DNA from: Pantoea sp. Cy-639
GTDB taxonomy: Bacteria; Pseudomonadota; Gammaproteobacteria; Pseudomonadales; Pseudomonadaceae
Assembly (NCBI RefSeq): GCF_011752525.1
Contig: NZ_VWXI01000017.1
Location: forward strand, 1-64,000
Direction: 5' to 3'
Length of the DNA: 64,000 bases
In this document: piece after piece, positions 9,088 through 16,175 of the stretch
Position numbering within the stretch: the stretch's first letter is position 1
Layout of the letters: each line of letters starts with the position of its first letter
Translations under genes and position numbers: made by a program
The notes under the pieces: generated by a model
The model's database searches: none
Told to the model about the DNA's origin: nothing
The model's input: the letters and a program-made list of their open reading frames with translations, nothing else

Positions 9088-9303
9088 ATGGAACGTACCC
9101 TCAGTTCCGACCTGGTTTTCGAAAACAACGCCCAAGCCGCCAACGCTTCGCTGCCGCTGCGCGTTATTTCCACTCTGCTGCTCTGGCAGCGCCGCATCTC
9201 CAGCCGCCGCCAGCTGGCACGCCTGGACTCCCGCCTGCTGGCCGACGCCGGTATCAGCGAGTCGCAGCGCTACGAAGAGCTGAGCAAGCCGTTCTGGCGC
9301 TAA
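9088..9303 (+). CDS. DUF1127 domain small protein
   Basis: A 71-residue protein whose C-terminal half matches the DUF1127 family: WQRRISSRRQLARLDSRLLADAGIS (residues 30-54), an arginine-rich helical segment ending in LLADAGIS. Members are small cytoplasmic proteins; some in alphaproteobacteria affect RNA turnover, phosphate or stress responses, while the Pseudomonas role is unknown. The ATG at 9088 has GGAAGGA about 12 bases upstream. It is monocistronic with its own terminator, and the dense operator-like sites upstream suggest tight control. Confidence 0.85.
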   Translation: MERTLSSDLVFENNAQAANASLPLRVISTLLLWQRRISSRRQLARLDSRLLADAGISESQRYEELSKPFWR

Positions 9304-9340
9304 GCCCTGGCTGCCGGCCCTCTCCGGCACCTCAGTTCAC

Positions 9341-9375
9341 AAGAACCCGCTGCAGGTGACTGCAGCGGGTTCTTC
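9341..9375 (+). terminator. Rho-independent terminator after the DUF1127 gene
   Basis: AAGAACCCGCTGCA and TGCAGCGGGTTCTT form a perfect 14-bp stem with a 6-base loop, 37 bases after the stop. The T-rich tail is short (TTCTTCGTTT). Confidence 0.8.
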
Positions 9376-9404
9376 GTTTGCAGGCCTTGGGATAGAGCCT
9401 TTGC

Positions 9405-9460
9405 GAATAAACCATTACAGTTTCATAAAACCGTAAATAGATAGGCACAGTTACGATTTG
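9405..9460. promoter_or_regulatory. ACAGTT-type boxes upstream of the DUF2388 operon
   Basis: TTACAGTTTC (about 9414) and CACAGTTACG (about 9446) repeat the ACAGTT box found upstream of the DUF1127 gene, with an AT-rich sequence between them. They lie about 150-190 bases before the first DUF2388 start. A shared regulator for both units is inferred. Confidence 0.3.
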
Positions 9461-9599
9461 TGATCTTTTGCCGCCGCAGGTGCCAGAACCACTGCGTGGT
9501 ACGCTTGTCCTACGCGCCTGGTAAACAACGTACCGTGACGAGCCCAGCGAGCGTCCGATAACCAGAAACAATCAGTCCTTTTGCAGGAGTTCTTCAATC

Positions 9600-9917
9600 A
9601 TGTCCCGTAATCACCTGTTTGGCGCGGCCCTGCTGCTCTCGCTCGCCGGCGCAGCCCATGCCTCCAGCTTCGTCGTCACCACCGACACCGTCGTGCGCGC
9701 CGTAGCCGCGACCACTGATGCCACCTCCGACATGTCCTCCTCGTTCCGCGACAACAAGATTGTCCAGGCCGCTCGTGACGACGCCGCGACCTTCGTCGGC
9801 AGCGAGGGCGCGATCCGCGGCGCCAAGCTGGAGAGTGCGTTCGCCTACATCCGTCAGCAACAGCCTAACCTGCAAGCCAGCGACACGCAGTTGGCACGCG
9901 CCATCCTCGCACTCTGA
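9600..9917 (+). CDS. DUF2388 secreted protein, paralogue 1
   Basis: A 105-residue protein with a signal peptide (residues 1-21, cleavage after AHA). The mature domain is a DUF2388 (TIGR02448-like) unit with the core ARDDAATFVGSEGAIRGAKL (residues about 59-78) followed by a short helix. The family is largely confined to Pseudomonas and close relatives and has no known function. The ATG at 9600 has a CAGGAG site 12 bases upstream. It is first of three tandem paralogues preceding a DUF4105 gene. Confidence 0.85.
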   Translation: MSRNHLFGAALLLSLAGAAHASSFVVTTDTVVRAVAATTDATSDMSSSFRDNKIVQAARDDAATFVGSEGAIRGAKLESAFAYIRQQQPNLQASDTQLARAILAL

Positions 9918-10003
9918 CGCCACGCTCTACGCCCGGATTCACTGGCCTTGGCCACTGGATCCGGAGTAGCCTTCGCTGCCCGAGATCACCATCCAGACGA
10001 CCC

Positions 10004-10297
10004 ATGCGTTACCTGCTGCCTCTACTGATCGCCCTCGCCGGCATGAGCAACGCCCATGCCCTGGATGTCACTACCCAGAACCTGGTCGTCACCGGCTATG
10101 TCACCAGCCAGGTGACCAGCGCGCCATTCGACCGCAAGCTGGTGGCCGGTGCCCACGACGATGCGGCTGCGTTCGTCGCCAGTGATGGCCTGATCCGCGG
10201 GGTACGCCTGCAAGCGGCGTTCAGTTCGCTGCGCCAGCACACCTTGCATCACTCTGTCGGCGATCTTGAACTGGCCGAGGCGATTCTCGTCCAATGA
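10004..10297 (+). CDS. DUF2388 secreted protein, paralogue 2
   Basis: A 97-residue exported protein with a signal peptide ending at residue 19 (SNAHA). The conserved core is AHDDAAAFVASDGLIRGVRL. It is shorter and more divergent in its N-terminal half than the two flanking copies: it lacks the SxRDxK(I/V)V element and has APFDRKLVAG instead. It lies 86 bases after paralogue 1 and 36 bases before paralogue 3. Function unknown. Confidence 0.83.
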   Translation: MRYLLPLLIALAGMSNAHALDVTTQNLVVTGYVTSQVTSAPFDRKLVAGAHDDAAAFVASDGLIRGVRLQAAFSSLRQHTLHHSVGDLELAEAILVQ

Positions 10298-10333
10298 CTA
10301 CACTGCTTCCCTCGCATTATCCGGAGATGCTCC

Positions 10334-10654
10334 ATGCGTAAATCGCTGATCGCCGCCGCCCTCGGCATGCTGGTACTGGCCGACATGGCCCAGGCCCACA
10401 CCCTGGTGGCCACCAGCAATATCATCGTCCGTGCCTTCGGCCGCTCGATCGACTTCACCTCCGACACCACCACCTCGATCCGCGACTCGAAGGTGGTGCG
10501 TGAAGCCCATGACGACGCGGCCAGCTTCGTCGCCAGCAACGGCGATATCCGCGGCGCCCAGCTCGAGGCGGCGTTCGGCACCCTTCGCGCGCGCGTGCCC
10601 GAGGCCCGCGATGCCAGCGACCAGGTGCTGGCCGAAGCCATTCTCGCCCTGTGA
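10334..10654 (+). CDS. DUF2388 secreted protein, paralogue 3
   Basis: A 106-residue exported protein with a signal peptide ending at residue 21 (DMAQA). The core is AHDDAASFVASNGDIRGAQL, closest to paralogue 1 in layout (TSIRDSKVVREAHDDA). Its stop codon overlaps the GTG start of the DUF4105 gene (GTGA), so the two are probably translationally coupled. This ties the small secreted family to the large downstream protein. Function unknown. Confidence 0.85.
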   Translation: MRKSLIAAALGMLVLADMAQAHTLVATSNIIVRAFGRSIDFTSDTTTSIRDSKVVREAHDDAASFVASNGDIRGAQLEAAFGTLRARVPEARDASDQVLAEAILAL

Positions 10655-12609
10655 AACCCTTGCGTGCCTGGCTGCTCGGCTGCGTCCTGACGCTGCTGGG
10701 CACGCCCGCCCTGGCCGACCTGCAACTGGTGCTGCAGGACACTGGGCTGGATCAGTCACAACGGCAAGCCACCCAGGTGCTGCTCGATGAGGCCCTGGAC
10801 AAACTGCCGCCAAGCTTCAAGCAACGCCTCGACCGTCGAGTCCTGGTCAGCTGGTCCGCACAGATGCCCGAGGACGCCTACGGGCAGGCGTCACTGGTGT
10901 CCACGCTCGACCTGAACCGTCGACTGCTGCCAGGCCTGGTCGACGGCAGCGCCGCCCGCGAACAGACCCACCGCCCCCACGGCACGGTCCGCGAGGAACT
11001 GCTGGCCACCGTCCTCCACGAGTTGACCCATATCTATGACCGCGCCCGCCTGTGGCCGGCTGCCGAGCGCCAACTGATCACCCGTTGCAAGCGCCAGCAA
11101 GGCAGCCTGGGCAAGATCGGCCTGCCCGAGGACTGCCGCGGCCAGGCCGAGCGCCGCTTCACCCTGAGCGACGACCCGCGCCTGCTCGACCTGGCCGGCT
11201 GGCCGCAGTACGTCGGTCGCCGCGGCGAGCGCGAACAGCACAACGGCCAGGGAGTACGCAGCCCGGACATCTACGAGCTGAGCAGCCCGAAAGAATTCAT
11301 TGCGGTCAACATGGAGTATTTCCTCCTCGACCCCAGCTACGGCTGCCGCCGCCCGGCGCTCAACCAGTACCTGAGCGAACATTTCGACTGGGCACCGCAA
11401 CAGGACACCTGCGCCAAGGGCCTGCCGTTCCTCAATGCCGGCAATGACTTCGCCCGCCAGCCATTGGGCGAGATCGACCCGGAGCAGGTCTACGAGGTGG
11501 ATTACCTGCTGGCCGAGGCCAACCAGAACTGGGTCAGCCGCTGGGGCCACAGCATGCTGCGCCTGGTGATCTGTGCGCCCGGCCGACCACGCGGCCCGGA
11601 CTGCCGGCTGGACCTGGACCGGAGCCTGGTGCTGTCGTACCGCGCCTTCGTCAACGATGTGCAGCTGTCCAGTTGGGACGGCCTTACCGGCGCCTATCCC
11701 TCGCGGCTGTTCGTGCTGCCGCTGGGCCAGGTGATCGACGAGTACACCAAGACCGAACTGCGCAGCCTCGCTTCGGTGCCGCTCAAGCTCAGCCGCGCCG
11801 AAATCGAGAACCTGGTGCGCCAGGCCGCCGAAATGCACTGGAGCTACGACGGCAACTACTACTTCCTGTCCAACAACTGTGCCGTGGAGTCCCTCAAGCT
11901 GCTGCGCAGCGGTACCGGCAATCCACGCCTGAGCGACCTCGACAGCATCATGCCCAACGGCCTGCTGGAGGTGCTCAAGGGCAGGGGGCTGGCCGACACC
12001 AGCGTGCTCGATGACCCCCGCGAGGCACTACGGCTCGGTTATCGCTTCGACTCCTACCGCGATCGCTACCAAGCCATGTTCGACGTGCTGAAGAAACAGT
12101 TGCCGATCAAGCAGAATGCCGTGGAAGACTGGCTGGCCCTGGATGCCGAGCAGCGGCGCCCGTGGTTCGACCGCGCCGACCTGCGTACCAGCGCGGCCCT
12201 GCTGCTGCTGGAGCAGGCCAGCCTGCGGCGCCAGTTGCTGCTGGCCCAGGATGAAGTGAAGCAGCGCTACCTCAATGGCCGCGCACGCCAGGACGGCAGC
12301 TTCGACAAGGCCAACCAGACCCTGCAGGCGATGCTGGCCAACAGTGGCTTCCTCAGCCGTCCGGCCGAGTTGCTGGGGGCAGGGGGCTATGGCATCCCGC
12401 AGCCGCAGGAGCGCAAGCAGCTGGAGCAGGCCAGCAGCGAGCGCCAGGCCCAACTGCTGCGCCTGAGTACTGACCTGGACCAGCAGGTCCGGGCGCTGCT
12501 GGGGCCAGAGCGGGGCCGGGAGATCAAGGCTGTGGAAGCCAACATCAAGCAGGTCGGCGAACACCTGCGGGCCTTGCACAAGGCCGCTGGCGGCTTGCAA
12601 CTACCCTGA
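10651..12609 (+). CDS. Secreted DUF4105-type protein with an HEXXH metallopeptidase-like domain
   Basis: A 652-residue exported protein (signal peptide 1-22, ending TPALA). The N-terminal domain carries VLHELTHIYDRARLW with H123-E124 and H127, a classical HEXXH zinc-peptidase motif. The central DUF4105 domain has WGHSMLRL (H300) and SNNCAVESLKLL (C410). A conserved His preceding a conserved Cys is the order seen in circularly permuted papain/NlpC-like folds, which is an inference here. The C-terminal third is helical and glutamine-rich (about 480-650). It starts at GTG 10651, overlapping the preceding gene. No substrate is known; a periplasmic or outer-membrane peptidoglycan or protein target is possible. 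Confidence 0.82.
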   Translation: MKPLRAWLLGCVLTLLGTPALADLQLVLQDTGLDQSQRQATQVLLDEALDKLPPSFKQRLDRRVLVSWSAQMPEDAYGQASLVSTLDLNRRLLPGLVDGSAAREQTHRPHGTVREELLATVLHELTHIYDRARLWPAAERQLITRCKRQQGSLGKIGLPEDCRGQAERRFTLSDDPRLLDLAGWPQYVGRRGEREQHNGQGVRSPDIYELSSPKEFIAVNMEYFLLDPSYGCRRPALNQYLSEHFDWAPQQDTCAKGLPFLNAGNDFARQPLGEIDPEQVYEVDYLLAEANQNWVSRWGHSMLRLVICAPGRPRGPDCRLDLDRSLVLSYRAFVNDVQLSSWDGLTGAYPSRLFVLPLGQVIDEYTKTELRSLASVPLKLSRAEIENLVRQAAEMHWSYDGNYYFLSNNCAVESLKLLRSGTGNPRLSDLDSIMPNGLLEVLKGRGLADTSVLDDPREALRLGYRFDSYRDRYQAMFDVLKKQLPIKQNAVEDWLALDAEQRRPWFDRADLRTSAALLLLEQASLRRQLLLAQDEVKQRYLNGRARQDGSFDKANQTLQAMLANSGFLSRPAELLGAGGYGIPQPQERKQLEQASSERQAQLLRLSTDLDQQVRALLGPERGREIKAVEANIKQVGEHLRALHKAAGGLQLP

Positions 12610-13116
12610 TCCTGAAAGGCGCGCTGTGCGCGCCATCGCTGGCTGCGCCAGCTCCCACCGAGGGCAGAGCAGGTGTGATGTGGGATGCCTGCTCTCACCA
12701 AGGGCAGCGCTGGTGCAACTGTGGATGCCCCCCCACCAAAGGCTGCGCTGGTGCGATTGTGGATACCACCTCCCACCAAAGGCTGCGCTGGTGCGATTGT
12801 GGATGCCACCTCCCACCAAAGGCTGCGCTGGTGCGATTGTGGATGCCACCTCCCACCAAAGGCTGCGCTGATGCGATTGTGGATGCCACCTCCCACCAAA
12901 GGCTGCGCTGGTGCGATTGTGGATGCCACCTCCCACCAAAGGCTGCGCTGGTGCGATTGTGGATGCCACCTCCCACCAAAGGCTGCGCTGGTGCGATTGT
13001 GGATACCATCTCCCACCAAAGGCTGCGCTGGTGCGATTGTGGATGCCACCTCCCACCAAAGGCTGCGCTGGGGTGGTTGTGGGAGCTGGCGCAGCCAGCG
13101 ATGACCTGTTCAAGTC
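12610..13116. repeat. 40-bp tandem repeat array bounded by inverted 24-bp REP arms
   Basis: About ten copies of a 40-bp unit (core CTCCCACCAAAGGCTGCGCT) begin at 12652, 12692, 12730, 12770, 12810, 12850, 12890, 12930, 12970 and 13010, with a last partial unit at 13050. Internal units are nearly identical; the leftmost two or three are degenerate. The array is enclosed by perfect inverted arms, 12635-12658 and 13079-13102 (ATCGCTGGCTGCGCCAGCTC and its complement). The unit looks derived from the arm (CTCCCAC then GGCTGCGC). Reading frames crossing it are open in several frames only because of the repetition. Confidence 0.95.
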
Positions 13117-13518
13117 CTACAACTGCTCCTCGTCCTCCTCCGGCAACCCCGGATCCACCTGCAGCCATGGCAACCGGCTGCCCACCCAGATGTGCCGGTT
13201 GGCTTGCACCCGTTCAGGATGGTCCAGCGTCGCCACCGTCACATCAATCGTGTCCGGGCTCTGCGTGGTCACCAGCGCCACGTGCGCGCCACACCCGCCA
13301 CAGAAATAACGACTGCAGCTGTTCGGCGCCACATAACGCTGCGGCGAGCCTGCCAACCACTGGAAGCCCGCGAGAGGCAGGGTAATCCAGGTCACCAGCG
13401 TACCGCCGCTGACCCGTCGGCAGATCGAACAGTGGCAATGCGCGACATCGCCCAGATCACCCTGCAACCGGTACCGTAGAGCACCGCAATGGCACCCGCC
13501 CTCGACTGTTTCCGACAT
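13117..13518 (-). CDS. GFA-family (glutathione-dependent formaldehyde-activating/CENP-V-like) protein
   Basis: A 133-residue zinc-binding GFA domain protein. Metal-ligand cysteines are in GGCHCGALRY (C9, C11), HCHCSICRR (C28, C30, C33) and CGGCG (C73, C76), the standard spacing of the Mss4-like fold. Family members include S-(hydroxymethyl)glutathione synthase, but most short bacterial paralogues are of unknown function, so formaldehyde activity should not be assumed. The gene is divergent from the citrate transporter and ends 14 bases from the REP-bounded array. Confidence 0.85.
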   Translation of the reverse strand: MSETVEGGCHCGALRYRLQGDLGDVAHCHCSICRRVSGGTLVTWITLPLAGFQWLAGSPQRYVAPNSCSRYFCGGCGAHVALVTTQSPDTIDVTVATLDHPERVQANRHIWVGSRLPWLQVDPGLPEEDEEQL

Positions 13519-13788
13519 CCGAATGACCTCCCGTCGCCTTGCCCCTGGCGAAAGCTGGCTGAAAGCTTGCCCGCATAGGATAGCGCGACCACCGGCAGCA
13601 GACCGGTCAGCCAGGGCGCCTAATCACGACCGCGCCCGGCCCGAACCAACAACAACAATGGTGATTCCCGATGTTTTCCTGTGCCCGCCTGTCCGCAGCT
13701 CCCCTCCGTCCGCTCCACGCGCAGCGCCCGACGCGCTGATCCGCCCGAATCGTCCTTCCTTTCGCCGCGCCACGCCTGGAGTACCACC

Positions 13789-15096
13789 ATGCTGACCTTC
13801 CTCGGCTTCGCCATGGTCATCACCTTCATGTACCTGATCATGACCAAGCGCCTGTCGGCCTTGATCGCGCTGATCCTGGTCCCGATCCTGTTCGCCCTGT
13901 TCGGTGGTTTCTACCACGACATCGGCCCGATGATGCTGCAAGGCATCAGCAAGCTCGCGCCCACCGGCGTGATGCTGATGTTCGCCATTCTCTACTTCGC
14001 CCTGATGATCGACTCCGGCCTGTTCGACCCGGCCGTGCGCAAGATCCTCAAACTGGTCAAGGGCGACCCGCTGAAAGTCTCGGTCGGCACCGCGGTGCTG
14101 GCCCTGGTGGTGTCCCTCGACGGTGACGGCGCCACCACCTACATGATCTGCTGCGCGGCCATGCTGCCGCTGTACAGCCGCCTGGGCATGAGCCCGCGGA
14201 TCATGGCAGGGCTGATCATCCTCGCCGGCGGGGTGATGAACATGACCCCCTGGGGCGGCCCCACCGCCCGCGCCGCCAGTGCCTTGCACGTCGACCCGTC
14301 GGACATCTTCGTGCCGATGATCCCGGCCATGGCCTTCGGCGTGCTGGCTATCCTGGCCATCGCCTACTGGTACGGCAAGCGTGAACGTGCCCGCCTGGGC
14401 GAGCTGCACCTGCCTACCGACGACATCGATCACAGCGAGATCAGCGTGTCGCAGTTCCCCGAGGCGCGCCGGCCGAAGCTGATCTGGTTCAACGGCGCGC
14501 TGACCCTCGCACTGATGGTCGCGCTGATCGCCGGCGTGCTGCCGCTGCCGGTGCTGTTCATGATCGCCTTCAGCATCGCCATGATCATCAACTACCCGTG
14601 CCTGCAGCAGCAGAAGGACCGTATCGCCGCCCACGCCTCCAGCGTCCTGGCCGTGAGCGGGCTGATCTTCGCCGCGGGCATCTTCACCGGCATCCTGTCG
14701 GGCACCGGCATGGTCGACGCCATGTCCAAGAGCCTGCTGGCAGTGATCCCGGAGTCGCTTGGCCCGTACATGGCGGTGATCACCGCCATCGTCAGCATGC
14801 CGTTCACCTTCTTCATGTCCAACGACGCCTTCTACTACGGCGTGCTGCCGGTGCTGTCGGACTTCGCCAGCCACTATGGCGTCACCCCGGTGGAGATGGC
14901 CCGTGCGTCGATCGTCGGCCAGCCGGTGCACCTGCTCAGCCCGCTGGTACCCTCCACCTACTTGCTGGTGGCCCTGGCCGGCATCGAGTTCGGCGACCAC
15001 CAGCGCTTCACCCTCAAGTGGGCAGTGCTGGTGTGCCTGTGCATAATGCTCGCCGCGTTGGCCATGGGGACTTTCCCGCTGTTCAGCAGTCTGTAA
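13789..15096 (+). CDS. CitMHS-family divalent metal-citrate:H+ symporter
   Basis: A 435-residue transporter with about 11-12 membrane helices, matching the CitMHS family (Bacillus CitM/CitH). Characteristic stretches are VVSLDGDGATTYMICCAAMLPLY (near residues 105-127), GGVMNMTPWGGPTARAA (143-159) and the C-terminal GQPVHLLSPLVPSTYLLVALAG. It imports citrate complexed with Mg2+ or a similar ion. The ATG at 13789, with CTGGAG upstream, was chosen over the ATG at 13681, which adds a proline/arginine-rich, non-membrane extension. No two-component regulator is adjacent. Confidence 0.92.
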   Translation: MLTFLGFAMVITFMYLIMTKRLSALIALILVPILFALFGGFYHDIGPMMLQGISKLAPTGVMLMFAILYFALMIDSGLFDPAVRKILKLVKGDPLKVSVGTAVLALVVSLDGDGATTYMICCAAMLPLYSRLGMSPRIMAGLIILAGGVMNMTPWGGPTARAASALHVDPSDIFVPMIPAMAFGVLAILAIAYWYGKRERARLGELHLPTDDIDHSEISVSQFPEARRPKLIWFNGALTLALMVALIAGVLPLPVLFMIAFSIAMIINYPCLQQQKDRIAAHASSVLAVSGLIFAAGIFTGILSGTGMVDAMSKSLLAVIPESLGPYMAVITAIVSMPFTFFMSNDAFYYGVLPVLSDFASHYGVTPVEMARASIVGQPVHLLSPLVPSTYLLVALAGIEFGDHQRFTLKWAVLVCLCIMLAALAMGTFPLFSSL

Positions 15097-15117
15097 CAAC
15101 AACCGCATCACGTCACC

Positions 15118-15147
15118 GCGAAGCGCCCCGCCCCCCGGGCGTTTCGC
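15118..15147 (+). terminator. Hairpin after the citrate transporter gene
   Basis: GCGAAGCGCCC and GGGCGTTTCGC pair (one G-T) around a C-rich loop. There is no U-tract, so it may be an attenuating or 3'-stabilising hairpin between the transporter and terC. Confidence 0.4.
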
Positions 15148-15169
15148 CATTATTGCCGAAGGAATACAC

Positions 15170-15940
15170 ATGGAATGGCTGACCAGCCCGGAAATCTGGG
15201 TTGCCTTTTTCACCCTCACCGCACTCGAGATCGTGCTCGGGATCGACAACATCATCATGATCTCGATCCTGGTCAGCCGCATGCCCAAGCACATGCAGCC
15301 ACGGACACGGATCTTCGGCCTGGCCCTGGCCATGGTCACCCGCATCATGCTGCTGCTGTCGATCACCTGGGTCATGCGCCTGACCGATGACTTGTTCGTG
15401 GTGCTTGGCCAGGGCATTTCCGGGCGCGACCTGATCCTGTTCTTCGGCGGCCTGTTCCTGCTGTGGAAAAGCTCCCAGGAGATCTACCATGGCCTGGAAG
15501 GCGAAGACGAGAGCCCGGACCAGCCCAAGGGCGCCGGTGGCAAGTTCTTCTACACCATCATCCAGATCGCCATCATCGACATCGTGTTCTCCCTGGACTC
15601 GGTGATCACCGCCGTGGGCATGGTCTCCCACGTACCGGTGATGATCGCCGCGATCATCGTCGCCGTGCTGGTGATGATGCTTTGCGCCGGTACCATCAGT
15701 GACTTCATCGACAAGCACCCTTCGCTGAAGATGCTTGCACTTTCGTTCCTGATCGTCGTCGGTACCGTGCTGATCGCCGAAGCTTTCGACGTGCATGTCC
15801 CCAAGGGCTACGTCTACTTCGCCATGGCCTTCTCGCTGGCGGTGGAAGCCATCAACATCCGCATGCGCACGGCATTGGCCCGCAAGGAAGGCAAGGAGCA
15901 CGAGCCGGTGAAGCTGCGCAAGGACATGCCGGGCCAGTAA
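15170..15940 (+). CDS. TerC-family integral membrane protein
   Basis: A 256-residue membrane protein with about seven helices. The two pseudo-symmetric acidic motifs of the TerC/Alx family are present: ALEIVLGIDNIIMISIL (E20, D26) and IIDIVFSLDSVITAVGM (D137, D143). These proteins are linked to tellurium resistance or manganese export/co-translational metallation; in P. putida-type genomes the role is not proven. Start ATG 15170 is preceded by GAAGGAA. A terminator follows, and it appears monocistronic. Confidence 0.92.
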   Translation: MEWLTSPEIWVAFFTLTALEIVLGIDNIIMISILVSRMPKHMQPRTRIFGLALAMVTRIMLLLSITWVMRLTDDLFVVLGQGISGRDLILFFGGLFLLWKSSQEIYHGLEGEDESPDQPKGAGGKFFYTIIQIAIIDIVFSLDSVITAVGMVSHVPVMIAAIIVAVLVMMLCAGTISDFIDKHPSLKMLALSFLIVVGTVLIAEAFDVHVPKGYVYFAMAFSLAVEAINIRMRTALARKEGKEHEPVKLRKDMPGQ

Positions 15941-15960
15941 GGCCAGGCTGTGCGTCAGCG

Positions 15961-15986
15961 AAAGGGCCCTTCGGGGCCCTTTTTCA
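15961..15986 (+). terminator. Rho-independent terminator after terC-like gene
   Basis: AAAGGGCCC-TTCG-GGGCCCTTT, a stable UUCG tetraloop-type hairpin, is followed by TTC, 20 bases after the stop. Confidence 0.85.
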
Positions 15987-16175
15987 TGTCTGGCGTCCGG
16001 CAGAGGCGGGCAGGGTCCATGACAATCGGGCTAGGCCATGCCAAGCTGACGCCTGTCACACAAAACAACTAATAGACTCAGTGAGCACTGACGAAGAACA
16101 GCCCAGCCCCGGGCCAGGCTCACCGCTCCACCCATTGGCCCCGTGTCGGGGCATCGGACACAGGGGGCCCGAACC

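Noticed and set aside
12635..13102. CRISPR array
   Set aside because: The units are contiguous 40-bp copies with no unique spacers and no cas genes nearby.
12387..13385. Several overlapping proteins with repeated CxC/WW-type patterns on both strands
   Set aside because: Created by the 40-bp tandem array, whose repeated unit reads open in many frames; the translations merely repeat the unit.
13624..15417. 597-codon minus-strand frame opposite the citrate transporter
   Set aside because: Histidine/aspartate-rich antisense translation typical of a shadow of membrane-protein genes.
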